Origin: JAMOAD01 sp023621955
GTDB lineage: Bacteria > Acidobacteriota > Aminicenantia > JAMOAD01
Direction of reading: 5' to 3'
DNA: 39,486 nt
Assembly (NCBI GenBank): GCA_035403085.1
Contig: DAONEM010000020.1
Location: forward strand, 1 to 39,486
Below the pieces are notes generated by a model that searched no databases, was not told where the DNA came from, and saw nothing but the letters and a program-made list of their open reading frames with translations. This document shows, piece after piece, positions 32,098 to 39,486 of the stretch (the stretch's first letter is position 1; each line of letters opens with the position of its first letter). The position numbers and the translations under genes are program-made.

Positions 32098-33180
32098 TTA
32101 CTTCTCGGAAGCGATGGTCTGGGAACTCCCTCCGTAGAGAATGTTCATGATCTCCCGGCTGACCTTGTAGTTTTTGCCGTTGAAGTTGTTCAACAGAATC
32201 ACCAGCTTGTCGTCGTCAAGAGCCCAGAAGAAGATGGCGCTAGCCCCTCCCTCGTGCCAGACCACCCTCTTCTTTTGCCCGGCGAACTCAAGCTCGGAGA
32301 CGTCGAAACCCAACCCGTAGGGACGGCCGAAATCGACCTGAACCTGGAACATCCTGTCCTGATACTCCTTGGTGAGCAGCCGATTCTCGGCCAGGGCCCT
32401 TTGCCACTTGAAGAGATCCCCCACCGTAGAGTAGAGGGCGCAACTGCCGTTCAGAGGCATTTCGTAGAGGGGCTCGGATTTGAGTTCCAGACTTGTTCGG
32501 TAGTTGGCGGCCATTCTCTTGATGTTGGCCGATGCGTGCCAGAAGCCGGTTTCTCTCAGCTGCAATGGCTCGAATATCCGTTCCCGCATCAGCGTCTCGA
32601 AGGGCTTTTGGGAGACCTCTTCGATGATCGCCGCCAAGATGTCGAAACCATCGCCGTAGAGGAAGCCTCGACCCGGCTCGAAGGCCAGGTCTTGCGAATA
32701 ATAGGTTTTAAAGAAGGCCTCTTTGTCCAGCCGGTTACGGTAGGGGAGTCTGTCGTAGCTGACGTAGGGAATCCCATGGCTGTGGGAGAAGAGGTGGCGT
32801 ACCCGAATCTTCGAACCCGTCTCTTTTCGGAAATAGGGCAAGTAATCTGTCACGGAAGCGTCGAGGTCCAACCTTCCGTCGGCGACCATCATCAGCCCCA
32901 GCATGGCGGTGAACTGTTTGCTTATGGAAAAAATTGAAAACCTCGTATCCAGAGCGCAGGGAATCTCCCATTCCACGTTGGCCGTTCCCAGAGCCTTCTG
33001 GTAGATCACTCTTCCTCTTTCGGCCACCAAAACGGTTCCGTTAAGAAGCCCTTCTCCATAACAGGCCGTGACGAACCTGTCGATTTCAGCCGCCCGTATA
33101 TCCAGGTTCTCGGCTTGCAGTGGAATTCCCAACAGGAAGAGGGATATCGTCAGGAAGGCTCTCACCTCTTTTCCTCTCAT
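32098..33180 (-). CDS. Serine hydrolase, beta-lactamase/PBP4-like family
   Basis: A 360-aa exported protein (signal near residues 6-23, VRAFLTISLFLLGIPLQAE). It shows the S-x-x-K motif S85-I-S-K88 in FSIFSISKQFTA. A tyrosine motif, Y175-G-D in RGFLYGDGFDIL, stands where Y-x-N is usual, and HEGG (309-312) stands where HTG/KTG or HxGG is found. This is the broad class C beta-lactamase/esterase/D-aminopeptidase group (PF00144). The Y-G-D change makes beta-lactamase activity uncertain; an esterase or peptidase is as likely. ATG 33180 is preferred; a GTG one codon earlier is also open. Confidence 0.85.
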   Translation of the reverse strand: MRGKEVRAFLTISLFLLGIPLQAENLDIRAAEIDRFVTACYGEGLLNGTVLVAERGRVIYQKALGTANVEWEIPCALDTRFSIFSISKQFTAMLGLMMVADGRLDLDASVTDYLPYFRKETGSKIRVRHLFSHSHGIPYVSYDRLPYRNRLDKEAFFKTYYSQDLAFEPGRGFLYGDGFDILAAIIEEVSQKPFETLMRERIFEPLQLRETGFWHASANIKRMAANYRTSLELKSEPLYEMPLNGSCALYSTVGDLFKWQRALAENRLLTKEYQDRMFQVQVDFGRPYGLGFDVSELEFAGQKKRVVWHEGGASAIFFWALDDDKLVILLNNFNGKNYKVSREIMNILYGGSSQTIASEK

Positions 33181-33208
33181 CACCTTTCACCTCACCGATG
33201 GATTGTTG

Positions 33209-33238
33209 AGTATACACATTTTCTCAGAGCCGGTCGAA
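33209..33238 (-). promoter_or_regulatory. Promoter of the serine hydrolase gene
   Basis: Complement TTCGAC (33238-33233), 18-bp spacer, TATACT (33214-33209). The leader to the ATG is about 28 nt. Confidence 0.5.
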
Positions 33239-33383
33239 GGGGCAGACGAGAGCGGTGTCTTGAATGGTCTTAACCGTCGCAAACTCAGAGGAGCGTGTAC
33301 TGGCACAAAAATGCCCCCCTTTTGACTCCGCCAAGGCAAACCCAAGGGGAAGGAAAATCCCTGGAGAGTGGCTTAAACGCTAC

Positions 33384-33451
33384 AAGGGACACTCCCTTTT
33401 ATCGGAAAACAGCATGGAAGAGGGAACCTGAGAGAACCGATCCCCTCTCAG
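33384..33451 (+). other. Candidate structured element in the 371-nt divergent gap
   Basis: Two hairpins lie close together. AAGGGA-CAC-TCCCTT (33384-33398) is followed by TT. CTGAGAG - 10 nt - CTCTCAG (33428-33451) is a perfect 7-bp stem. The loop of the second contains CCGAT (33437-33441), which can pair with ATCGG (33401-33405) directly after the first hairpin, giving an H-type pseudoknot. It lies upstream of the -10 box of the next gene, so it would belong to a longer leader, a small RNA or DNA-level control. Nothing else gene-like is seen between 33239 and 33497. Confidence 0.35.
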
Positions 33452-33497
33452 TGAAACCTCGCTTCCCGGCAACCCAGTACTCCAATGGAAAAAGCTC

Positions 33498-33506
33498 TGC
33501 TATACT
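33498..33506 (+). promoter_or_regulatory. Extended -10 promoter of the metallo-hydrolase gene
   Basis: TGC followed by TATACT (33501-33506), an extended -10 form. No good -35 is visible. Transcription would start near 33513. Confidence 0.5.
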
Positions 33507-33512
33507 TTTCAT

Positions 33513-33530
33513 ACCCCTGTTCGTAGGGGT
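33513..33530 (+). other. Hairpin at the very 5' end of the metallo-hydrolase mRNA
   Basis: ACCCCT - GTTCGT - AGGGGT, a perfect 6-bp stem, followed by TTTCTC and then AAAGGAGG. It may stabilise the 5' end or influence access to the ribosome site. Confidence 0.4.
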
Positions 33531-33551
33531 TTTCTCAGAAAAGGAGGCACC

Positions 33552-34535
33552 ATGAAGCGTCTACCCCTTCTCTTGGTAACGGTTCTTCTCGTTGTTTTCC
33601 CCCTCTGGGGCGCGAATTCGAAGCTCTTGGCCCCGGGACTCTACCAGGTCACCTCTCTGAAAGGAGGGAACGTTCTCTTCTACGTGGGATCCTCCGGAGT
33701 CGCCGTCGTCGATTCCGGAACGGCTCCGGCGGAGGGGAAAACCGTTGTCGACGAGATCCGAAGCGTCACAGACAAACCGATTCTCTACCTCTTCCTGACC
33801 CACGGCCACCCCGACCATGTGCAGGGAGCCTGCGCCTTCCCCGAGGGAACCCTGGTGGTGGGAAGCCAAGGCCTCGACAAGGCTCTCCTAGCCATGGAGA
33901 AAGCCAGGCAGGCTCTCCCCGCCCGGATCCGGGAGCAACGGGAAACTTTGGAGAGACTCCGCAAGGAGAACGCCCAAGGGATCCTCGCCGAAGAGAAGAG
34001 GCTCCAGGACCTGTTGGAGGAGGAGAAAGAGTACGGCCAGAGTCCGATCCCCCTCCCGGAGCTCTTGGTAGAGGGGAGGATCACCCTCTCCCTGGGCGAC
34101 AGAAACGTGGAGTTTCTCTCCGCCTCCCCCTCCCACACCTCGGACAGCGGTGTGGTTCTCTTCCCCTCCATCAACGCCCTTCACACCGGTGACCTGGTCT
34201 TCTCCGGCATCTACCCCTACTTCGACTTCGAGGGTGGATGCGATTCCGCCGGCTGGATCGCCCAGCTCAAGAAGCTTCAAGCCTGGTCTCCCCGTCTGGT
34301 CATCCCCGGCCACGGCGACCTGGGAGGGGCGGAGATTCTCCAAGCCCAAGCCACCCTTCTTGAGGAGCTCCGCCGGGAAGTCCTCTCGGCCAGGGAGAGA
34401 GGACTCTCTCGGGAAGAGGCGATCAAGAGCATTCGGACTCTCCCCTCCGACAAGGGCCTCCGGTGGCCCGAAATCCTCCCCAGAGCCGTCGACGCGGTCT
34501 ACCGGGAGATGGACCGGAAAACCACGGCTCCATGA
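33552..34535 (+). CDS. Secreted metallo-beta-lactamase-fold hydrolase
   Basis: A 327-aa protein with signal peptide (MKRLPLLLVTVLLVVFPLWG) and a full dinuclear metal site: H84-x-H86-x-D88-H89 in THGHPDH, H195 in PSHTSDSG, D214 in HTGDLVF and H254 in IPGHGD. The family includes cyclases, beta-lactamases and other hydrolases; the substrate is unknown. Residues about 112-165 form a long charged helical insertion (for example RIREQRETLERLRKENAQG) between the first and second metal motifs, longer than in standard members. AAGGAGG precedes the ATG. It is monocistronic, with a terminator behind it. Confidence 0.88.
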   Translation: MKRLPLLLVTVLLVVFPLWGANSKLLAPGLYQVTSLKGGNVLFYVGSSGVAVVDSGTAPAEGKTVVDEIRSVTDKPILYLFLTHGHPDHVQGACAFPEGTLVVGSQGLDKALLAMEKARQALPARIREQRETLERLRKENAQGILAEEKRLQDLLEEEKEYGQSPIPLPELLVEGRITLSLGDRNVEFLSASPSHTSDSGVVLFPSINALHTGDLVFSGIYPYFDFEGGCDSAGWIAQLKKLQAWSPRLVIPGHGDLGGAEILQAQATLLEELRREVLSARERGLSREEAIKSIRTLPSDKGLRWPEILPRAVDAVYREMDRKTTAP

Positions 34536-34559
34536 GCCTTCGCAGAGAAGCCTTCAAAG

Positions 34560-34587
34560 AGGGCGGGGGGTTTTTTCCTCCCGCCCT
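34560..34587 (+). terminator. Terminator after the metallo-hydrolase gene
   Basis: An 11-bp stem (AGGGCGGGGGG with CCTCCCGCCCT, one G-T pair) closed by a TTTTTT loop. The tail TTTG is short. Confidence 0.65.
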
Positions 34588-34605
34588 TTGTGATAGAAAG
34601 AGGGT

Positions 34606-35574
34606 ATGACAACGAAACGATGGGTCATCACCGGCGGTTCGGGTTTCATCGGCAGCGCCCTTCTTCGACGTCTCGCGGAAGAGGATCTCTCACTGCTCAA
34701 CCTCGTGCACAGGAAGCGCTCGGGGATTCCTGGGGTCGAAGAGAGGGAGTGGCCGGAGGACCGGGAAGACCTGGCCCGACTGATCCAAGGCTCCCAGGGA
34801 GTCGTCCACCTGGCCGCCGTACTCGGCGGAAAGTCCACCTCCCCTGACACCTTCGACAGGGCCAATATCGGACTCACCGAGAGAATCCTAGAAGCCTCCC
34901 AGGACGCGGGGATCCAACGCTTCATCTTTATCAGCTCCTGCGGCGTCTACGGATCGCTCCCCCCGGAGAGTCACCCCGTCGACGAGAGCACTGTCCCCGC
35001 CCCTCTGGACTTCTATGAGGTGAGCAAGTCCCGGGCCGAGGCCCGTGTGGCCGCATCCTCCCTCCCTTGGGCCATCGTCCGTCCCGGCTGGGTCTACGGT
35101 CCCGGCGATCTCAGGACGCTGAAGCTTTTCAGAAAGATCGCCCGAGGGCCCTTCTTCGTCACAGGAAACGCCAGGGTTCGTCAGAGCCCCGTGTACATCG
35201 ACGATCTCGTCGACGGACTCCTTCGCCTCATGACCGCGGAGACCTTTCCCCAGGGGATGACCATCCACCTGGCCGGCGAGAAACCCGTTCCCGCCAAGGA
35301 GATCTGTCGGACCATAGCCAAAGCCCTGGGACGCCGTCGGCCCCTCTCTTTCCCCCTCTTCCCTCTCAGAATGGCGGCCGCGGTGGGGGAGTGCCTTCTT
35401 GGCCCCCTCTCGGTTCAGCCTCCCCTGACCAGGTCTCAATTGGCCTTCTTCACCAGGAACAAGCCTCTCTCCATAGAGAAGGCCAACCGGCTTCTCGGGT
35501 ACACCCCTTCGGTTCCCTTCGAAGAGGGTATCCGACGGACCGTTGCCGATTACAGGAGCAGAGGTTGGCTTTGA
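34606..35574 (+). CDS. NAD-dependent epimerase/dehydratase family protein
   Basis: A 322-aa cytoplasmic extended short-chain dehydrogenase/reductase. The cofactor motif is GGSGFIGSALL (about 8-18), the substrate-side strand FIFISSCGVYG, and the catalytic pair is in FYEVSKSRAEA (Y-x3-K). PGWVYGPGD and VRQSPVYIDDLVDGLLRLM are further family blocks. Members act on nucleotide sugars, flavonoids or sterol-like 3-beta-hydroxysteroids. The neighbouring DUF1295 gene belongs to the steroid 5-alpha-reductase fold, so a lipid substrate is possible. Nothing resembling a ribosome site at normal spacing precedes the ATG; GATAGA 8 nt upstream could be a -10 box of a leaderless transcript. Confidence 0.9.
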   Translation: MTTKRWVITGGSGFIGSALLRRLAEEDLSLLNLVHRKRSGIPGVEEREWPEDREDLARLIQGSQGVVHLAAVLGGKSTSPDTFDRANIGLTERILEASQDAGIQRFIFISSCGVYGSLPPESHPVDESTVPAPLDFYEVSKSRAEARVAASSLPWAIVRPGWVYGPGDLRTLKLFRKIARGPFFVTGNARVRQSPVYIDDLVDGLLRLMTAETFPQGMTIHLAGEKPVPAKEICRTIAKALGRRRPLSFPLFPLRMAAAVGECLLGPLSVQPPLTRSQLAFFTRNKPLSIEKANRLLGYTPSVPFEEGIRRTVADYRSRGWL

Positions 35575-35620
35575 TAAAGGGAAGACGGGCCTCTTCCCTC
35601 CCCCAAGGAAGGTGTCCCTT

Positions 35621-36406
35621 ATGGTTCAACTGATAACCCTCTCCGCTCTGGGGGTTCTTTTCCTTATGGTCTCTCTCTTCGTCCTCTCCCTCCTCCTGCA
35701 CAGGGATTCCGTCGTGGATATCGCCTGGGGACCGATCATCGTCTTCATCTCTCTCCTCTCCTTCTTCCTCCATGGGAGAGGGGAGCCTCGACAGATTCTG
35801 GTCACTCTTCTGGTCTCCCTCTGGGGGACAAGGCTGGCCCTCTACCTTCTTCTCCGAAACCAGAGCCGAGAGGAGGAGACCGGCTACCGTCAGGAATGCC
35901 AGAGGAGGGGCCCTCTCTTCCCCCTTCGAAAATTCTTCCAGGTCTATCTACTTCAAGGGGTTCTCCTCCTGGTGATCGTCTTTCCTGTCCTCATGGTCAA
36001 CCACTTCTCCCGGCCGGGCCTCCTCTTCACCGACCTCTTCGCTCTCTCGGTCTGGACCGTGGGTTTTCTCTTCGAGGTCGTGGCGGACCGACAACTCTAC
36101 CGCTTCAAGAGGGAGCCTCGGAACTACGGAAAGCTTCTTCAGAGCGGCCTTTGGAGTCTCTCCCGGCACCCCAACTACTTCGGCGAGGCCCTCCTCTGGT
36201 GGGGAATCGCCGCCTTCGCCTGGCCCCTTCCGGGAGGGTGGAACGCACTGGCCAGCCCGTTGCTGGTCACCTTTCTCCTCCTTTGCGTCTCTGGAGTTCC
36301 TGTTCTGGAGGATAAGTGGCAAAGCCACCCGGACTTTCCGGAGTACCGAAGAAGGACCTCCCTCTTCTTCCCCAAGCCGCCAAGATCACGGCGGAATCGG
36401 GAGTAA
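35621..36406 (+). CDS. DUF1295 membrane protein (steroid 5-alpha-reductase-like)
   Basis: A 261-aa inner-membrane protein with six or seven helices. The signature FEVVADRQLYRFKREPRN and the C-terminal block GLWSLSRHPNYFGEALLWWG with LEDKW and YRRRTSLFFP are the marks of the DUF1295/isoprenylcysteine methyltransferase-steroid reductase fold. Proteins of this family are often annotated as 3-oxo-5-alpha-steroid 4-dehydrogenase-like; their substrate is rarely known. ATG 35621 was chosen because AAGGAAGG precedes it; an ATG at 35543 overlaps the epimerase gene. It lies 46 nt after the epimerase and may share its transcript. The 259-nt gap behind it (36407-36665) shows no gene and no clear promoter. 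Confidence 0.85.
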   Translation: MVQLITLSALGVLFLMVSLFVLSLLLHRDSVVDIAWGPIIVFISLLSFFLHGRGEPRQILVTLLVSLWGTRLALYLLLRNQSREEETGYRQECQRRGPLFPLRKFFQVYLLQGVLLLVIVFPVLMVNHFSRPGLLFTDLFALSVWTVGFLFEVVADRQLYRFKREPRNYGKLLQSGLWSLSRHPNYFGEALLWWGIAAFAWPLPGGWNALASPLLVTFLLLCVSGVPVLEDKWQSHPDFPEYRRRTSLFFPKPPRSRRNRE

Positions 36407-36665
36407 GAAGGGATCCGGAGTTCCCTCCTCTCCTACCGCTTTTTTCCAGACCAAGCGAGAAGGCCCTTGCCCATCTCGGGGAGGCTCCGTGCTCTCCCTC
36501 GCGCTGAGTCCTCTTCACTCCAAACCAGGACCAGTGCCGAAGTGTCTCTTCGATCTCCCCATCCTCTTGACGGCTCGCGCTTAACCCTCCGGAAGATCCC
36601 TTTAAAAAACAATCCCCCCTGTGAAGCGTATTTTCTAGAGAAACAGATGCACAAAGGAGGTTACC

Positions 36666-38066
36666 TTGAAACGTTTTCTCGTCTTCCTTTCTCTCTCTCT
36701 CTTCCTCTTCTCCGCCTTGAACGCCACATCGAAAGAGAAGTCCGGAACCGGAATCTCTCCCACTCTCCTGCAGGAGATCGAGGGGTCCTTCCGTATGGAA
36801 CGAACCGACAGGCTCGTCTCCAACATCCTCGCAGAAATGGAGGATGGGAAGGTCACCGTGGACAGGGAGAAGTTGCTCTCCCTGGATCCCTACTTCTCTT
36901 TCAAGCTGGAACGCCACGCCATCACCAACCAGCAATCCACCGGCCGCTGCTGGATGTTCGCGGGGCTCAACATTCTCCGGGACCGTGCGGCTAAGACTCT
37001 GGGCATGAAAGACATCGAGTTCTCCCAGAGCTACCTCTTCTTCTACGACAAGCTCGAGAAAGCCAACCTCTTTCTGGAGGGCGTGATCAAGTACCGCGCG
37101 AAGCCCCTCGAAGACCGTTACGTAGAGTTCCTCTTTCGCGAACCCGTCGGCGACGGAGGTCAGTGGGTCGGCGTCGCCGAGCTTGTCAAGAAGTATGGCC
37201 TGGTTCCAGGCGATGTCATGCCGGACACATTCAACGCCTCCCACTCCAGGGGCATCGGCCGGGCCATCAACCTGAAGCTCAAGGAGTACGCCCTCAAGAT
37301 CAGGAACCCCAAGACATCGGCCGCGGACCTGCCGAAGATCAAGAGCGCCGCCTTGAAAGATGTCTACAAGATTCTCGTCCTCAACCTCGGCATGCCCCCC
37401 AAGAGCTTCCAATGGCGCTACGAAGACAAGGACGGCAAGTTGACAGTATCCAAGAAGTACACACCCCTGGAGTTCGCCAAAGAGGCTATCGGCGACACCC
37501 TCGACGACTACTACGTCTTCTACTCCATCCCCACCCGTCCCTTCGGAAAACTCTACACCATCGACATGGACAAGGCCGTCGCGGACCGTCCCTCCATGGT
37601 CTTCCTGAACCTGCCCATCGAGACTCTCAAGGAGATGGCCGCCAAGAGTGTTAAGGACAAAGAACCGGTCTGGTTCGGAGCCGACGTCGGCCAAGACGGC
37701 CTCGGCGACAAAGGCCTCTGGATGCCTGAGGCCCACAACCTGGAAAGCCTCTACGGAATGCCTTTCAAACTGAGCAGGAAAGAGCTCTTCGAAACCAACT
37801 CCACTCTCCCGACCCATGCCATGGTCTTCGTCGGCCTCGACGAACAGAACGGGAAGATCGGCAAGTGGCTCGTTGAAAACAGTTGGGGAACCAAAGCCGG
37901 GAAGGACGGTTACTACACGATCACCGACGATTGGTTCGATCTCTTCATCCAGGCCGTGGTGATCAACAAGAAGTATGTCTCACCTGAAGTCTTAAAACTC
38001 TTCTCAACAGAACCGACGGTTATCCCTCCCTGGGATCCTATGTACAAAAGCTTTACGAACAACTGA
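36666..38066 (+). CDS. Exported C1B peptidase (aminopeptidase C / bleomycin hydrolase-like)
   Basis: A 466-aa papain-fold cysteine peptidase. The catalytic triad is C95 (NQQSTGRCWMFAGLN), H384 (PTHAMVFVG) and N405 (WLVENSWGTK). The end VIPPWDPMYKSF matches the C-terminal arm of PepC/Gal6 that reaches into the active site of the hexamer. Classical PepC and bleomycin hydrolase are cytoplasmic. This one begins with a clear signal peptide (MKRFLVFLSLSLFLFSALNA), so it should act in the periplasm or outside. The start is TTG at 36666, with AAAGGAGG six nt upstream. It is followed by a strong terminator. Confidence 0.93.
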   Translation: MKRFLVFLSLSLFLFSALNATSKEKSGTGISPTLLQEIEGSFRMERTDRLVSNILAEMEDGKVTVDREKLLSLDPYFSFKLERHAITNQQSTGRCWMFAGLNILRDRAAKTLGMKDIEFSQSYLFFYDKLEKANLFLEGVIKYRAKPLEDRYVEFLFREPVGDGGQWVGVAELVKKYGLVPGDVMPDTFNASHSRGIGRAINLKLKEYALKIRNPKTSAADLPKIKSAALKDVYKILVLNLGMPPKSFQWRYEDKDGKLTVSKKYTPLEFAKEAIGDTLDDYYVFYSIPTRPFGKLYTIDMDKAVADRPSMVFLNLPIETLKEMAAKSVKDKEPVWFGADVGQDGLGDKGLWMPEAHNLESLYGMPFKLSRKELFETNSTLPTHAMVFVGLDEQNGKIGKWLVENSWGTKAGKDGYYTITDDWFDLFIQAVVINKKYVSPEVLKLFSTEPTVIPPWDPMYKSFTNN

Positions 38067-38077
38067 TCGTGAAGCGG

Positions 38078-38106
38078 GCGGCGGGGGAGACCCCGCCGCA
38101 TTTTTT
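38078..38106 (+). terminator. Intrinsic terminator of the C1B peptidase gene
   Basis: Perfect 9-bp stem GCGGCGGGG/CCCCGCCGC with a GAGA tetraloop, followed by A and TTTTTT. Beyond it, 38107-38260 shows no gene. Confidence 0.93.
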
Positions 38107-38260
38107 CTTTAACAACACCCCTCAAGAGAGGGCGGAAGGGGCCGTAGGGAGCCGAATTCATCTTTCCACGTTCCTTTGAAAGCGTGAAATTTTTCCCCTT
38201 TTCTCAGGCTGAACCCTTAAAGATGAGGCCGCTTTCATAATCTCTTGATTCGAATCCCTG

Positions 38261-38290
38261 TTGACATCTTTCGACTCCTCCCTTTACAAT
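38261..38290 (+). promoter_or_regulatory. Promoter of the MCP gene
   Basis: TTGACA (38261-38266), 18-bp spacer, TACAAT (38285-38290). A leader of about 22 nt with AAGGAGGGGG precedes the ATG. This is a sigma70-type site, not the sigma28 type common for chemotaxis genes. Confidence 0.8.
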
Positions 38291-38318
38291 ACACTCAAAG
38301 CGGCTAAGGAGGGGGAAG

Positions 38319-39486
38319 ATGAAACTTCTCAAAACCTATAAGAATCTATCCATTGCCAAGAAGATGATGGTCGTTCTTCTGCCTGCCATCATCATCGCCT
38401 TTCTCGTTCTGATCGTTCTCTTCTACAACGGGGCCGTGAACACCCTGGAAGACACCTCCGTGAGAGACCTGGCTAAAATCACCGCCGACTTCCACGAGAA
38501 GGCCTTAGGGTTTATCGACAGGACCCAGGACATCATGAAGACCCTCAAATCCCAGAACGCCACCGCCGAGGCTCTTCAGCAGGGAAAGCCTGAAAACGCC
38601 CAGAGGCGCGTGGAGGCCTACAAGCAGGAGGTCGACTTCCTCGAAAGCATCGGGATGGTGAACGCTCAGGGGACCATCGTCGCCGACGCCGACCGTGCCT
38701 CCGTCGGGAAAAGTTTGGCGGGAAGGGACTTCTTCGTGGCCGTCTCGGGGGGGCAGGATTTCTTCTTCTCCCCTCCTCAGAAGAGCTCCATCACCGGGAA
38801 GATCTCGATGATCTTCGCCCTGTCGATCAAGAAAGAGGGTGTCTTCATCGGCGCCATCGTTGCAAGGGCCTCTTGGGACTGGTTCATAGAGAAGTTCATT
38901 CTCCCTCAGAAGGTCGGAGAGACCGGCTACGGGTACATCGGCGATAGCAACGGAATCGTCTTAGCCCACCCCCAAAAGAAGCTGATCGGTGAAGAGGACT
39001 TCAGCAAGTACGACTGGGGGAAGGAGCTCCTCGCCAAGAAAGAGGGTGGATGGATCCACTACACCTATCAGGGAGTCTCGAAGTACGCCTTCTTCAAGGT
39101 AGACACTACCAAGGGTTGGCGTTTCATCATCACCCTTCCGGAGAAGGAGCTTCTTGCGGACGCCAAGAAGCTCAGAGACATAGGAGTCATTCTCATGGTC
39201 GCTTCCCTGGTCCTCTTCTTCCTCATCACCAACTGGTTCGCCAAGCAGATCGCCCGACCGGTGGGGTTGATTCAGAGCAGAGTCGTTCTCGCCGAGAGCG
39301 GTGACTTGACCCAAAAGGTGGACATGGACACGAAAGACGAGCTGGGAACCATCGCCAGCAATTGGAACAGCTTTCTGAAGACTCTCTCGGGAGTCATCAA
39401 AGATCTCCACCAACTCTCGGACACACTCTCTTCGGCCTCCACCGAGATGTCCTCCACCTCGGAACAGATGGCCTCCACCACCGAGG
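38319..39486 (+). CDS. Methyl-accepting chemotaxis protein (partial, 3' end off window)
   Basis: An open frame of 389 codons to the window edge. The first helix is near 15-36 (MVVLLPAIIIAFLVLIVLFY). A periplasmic sensor of about 255 residues follows, with the dCache marks NAQGTIVADADRASVGKSLAGRDFF (core GKSLAGRDFF), GETGYGYIGDSNGIVLAHP and GWRFIITLPEKEL. Then come a second helix (about 288-306) and a HAMP region (ARPVGLIQSRV, LTQKVDMDTKDELG). Coiled-coil S/T/E repeats begin before the edge. The signalling hairpin is missing only because of the window limit. The ligand is unknown; dCache domains often bind amino acids or organic acids. Confidence 0.93.
   Translation, partial: MKLLKTYKNLSIAKKMMVVLLPAIIIAFLVLIVLFYNGAVNTLEDTSVRDLAKITADFHEKALGFIDRTQDIMKTLKSQNATAEALQQGKPENAQRRVEAYKQEVDFLESIGMVNAQGTIVADADRASVGKSLAGRDFFVAVSGGQDFFFSPPQKSSITGKISMIFALSIKKEGVFIGAIVARASWDWFIEKFILPQKVGETGYGYIGDSNGIVLAHPQKKLIGEEDFSKYDWGKELLAKKEGGWIHYTYQGVSKYAFFKVDTTKGWRFIITLPEKELLADAKKLRDIGVILMVASLVLFFLITNWFAKQIARPVGLIQSRVVLAESGDLTQKVDMDTKDELGTIASNWNSFLKTLSGVIKDLHQLSDTLSSASTEMSSTSEQMASTTE

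Noticed and set aside
33450..33475. GTGAAACC...CCCGGCAACC-like text resembling part of a SAM-I riboswitch
   Set aside because: The order and spacing of the SAM-I core elements do not fit, and the gene downstream is not in methionine metabolism.
36267..37817. Long open frame on the minus strand opposite the C1B peptidase gene
   Set aside because: It mirrors a peptidase with complete catalytic motifs on the plus strand. High GC leaves few stops in other frames, and the translated sequence shows no domain.
38224..38250. Possible sigma28 (FliA) promoter upstream of the MCP gene
   Set aside because: A TTAAAG segment exists but no GCCGATAA-like -10 at the right distance; a TTGACA-18-TACAAT sigma70 promoter lies downstream and fits better.
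38245..38260. GATTCGAATCCC resembling a tRNA T-loop
   Set aside because: The flanking bases cannot form a T stem, and no acceptor, D or anticodon arm can be drawn from the upstream 60 nt; it precedes the MCP promoter.
1..39486. Prophage, insertion sequence, CRISPR or genomic island
   Set aside because: No transposase, integrase, phage structural gene, regular repeat array or tRNA-flanked repeat was seen; composition and gene density look even throughout.

Overview
The window is about 39.5 kb of GC-rich, gene-dense bacterial chromosome. I count 39 coding features; two of them are very short and two are cut by the window edges. No phage, insertion sequence, CRISPR array, rRNA or tRNA gene was seen. 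The organism looks like a diderm with type IV pili and chemotaxis: there is a KdsC-type phosphatase (Kdo/LPS synthesis), an Slt70-like transglycosylase, PilD, PilS, FtsEX and an MCP. Tungstate uptake, a Memo-family protein and mannosyl-3-phosphoglycerate phosphatase suggest an anaerobic and possibly thermophilic or halotolerant lifestyle. Acidobacteriota or a neighbouring phylum is my best guess; sequence alone does not settle it.

Layout. (1) 1-4634, minus: a very large hybrid histidine kinase (5TM-LYT, PAS, GAF, PAS, PAS, HisKA, HATPase, REC) followed 18 nt later by an MFS exporter cut by the left edge. (2) 4958-7528, plus: tungstate ABC transporter tupABC, closed by a clear terminator. (3) 7571-8677: prfB without the usual programmed frameshift. 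(4) 8728-13321, plus: five overlapping genes for an ABC-2 transporter, a TPR-like membrane protein, prepilin peptidase and a PilS-like kinase. This resembles the Myxococcus pilGHI-pilD arrangement. (5) 23413-13313, minus: a long run of a 39-aa leader ORF, GT4, secreted protein, GNAT protein, GAF protein, lytic transglycosylase, gatB, N-terminal transketolase half, ftsE and ftsX, with an internal promoter at gatB. (6) 23732-25328, plus: purC, cvpA and a Fis-like HTH protein. (7) 27404-25321, minus: mpgP, Memo and ridA. (8) 27520-28791, plus: secreted DUF4412-like protein and KdsC-like phosphatase. (9) 29844-28772, minus: DksA/TraR-like and ComF-like genes. (10) 29999-39486: a GT-C-like membrane protein, a serine hydrolase (minus), a secreted metallo-beta-lactamase-fold protein, an NAD-epimerase, a DUF1295 protein, a secreted bleomycin-hydrolase/PepC-like peptidase and an MCP cut by the right edge.

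The most striking non-coding signal is promoter architecture. At several transcription units (purC, mpgP, the 39-aa ORF before GT4, prfB, gatB, and possibly the mini-ORF at 29999 and the epimerase at 34606) a sigma70-like -10 box sits only 6-9 nt before the ATG and there is no Shine-Dalgarno sequence, which predicts leaderless mRNAs. Other genes in the window have normal AGGAGG leaders. In two places the predicted near-leaderless ORF is tiny and its stop overlaps the start of a larger gene (ATGA or GTGA), which looks like a start-proximal translational coupling device.

Convergent gene pairs overlap at their 3' ends (pilS/ftsX, fis-like/ridA, kdsC/comF) with no terminator visible. Clear intrinsic terminators follow tupC, the metallo-hydrolase and the peptidase.
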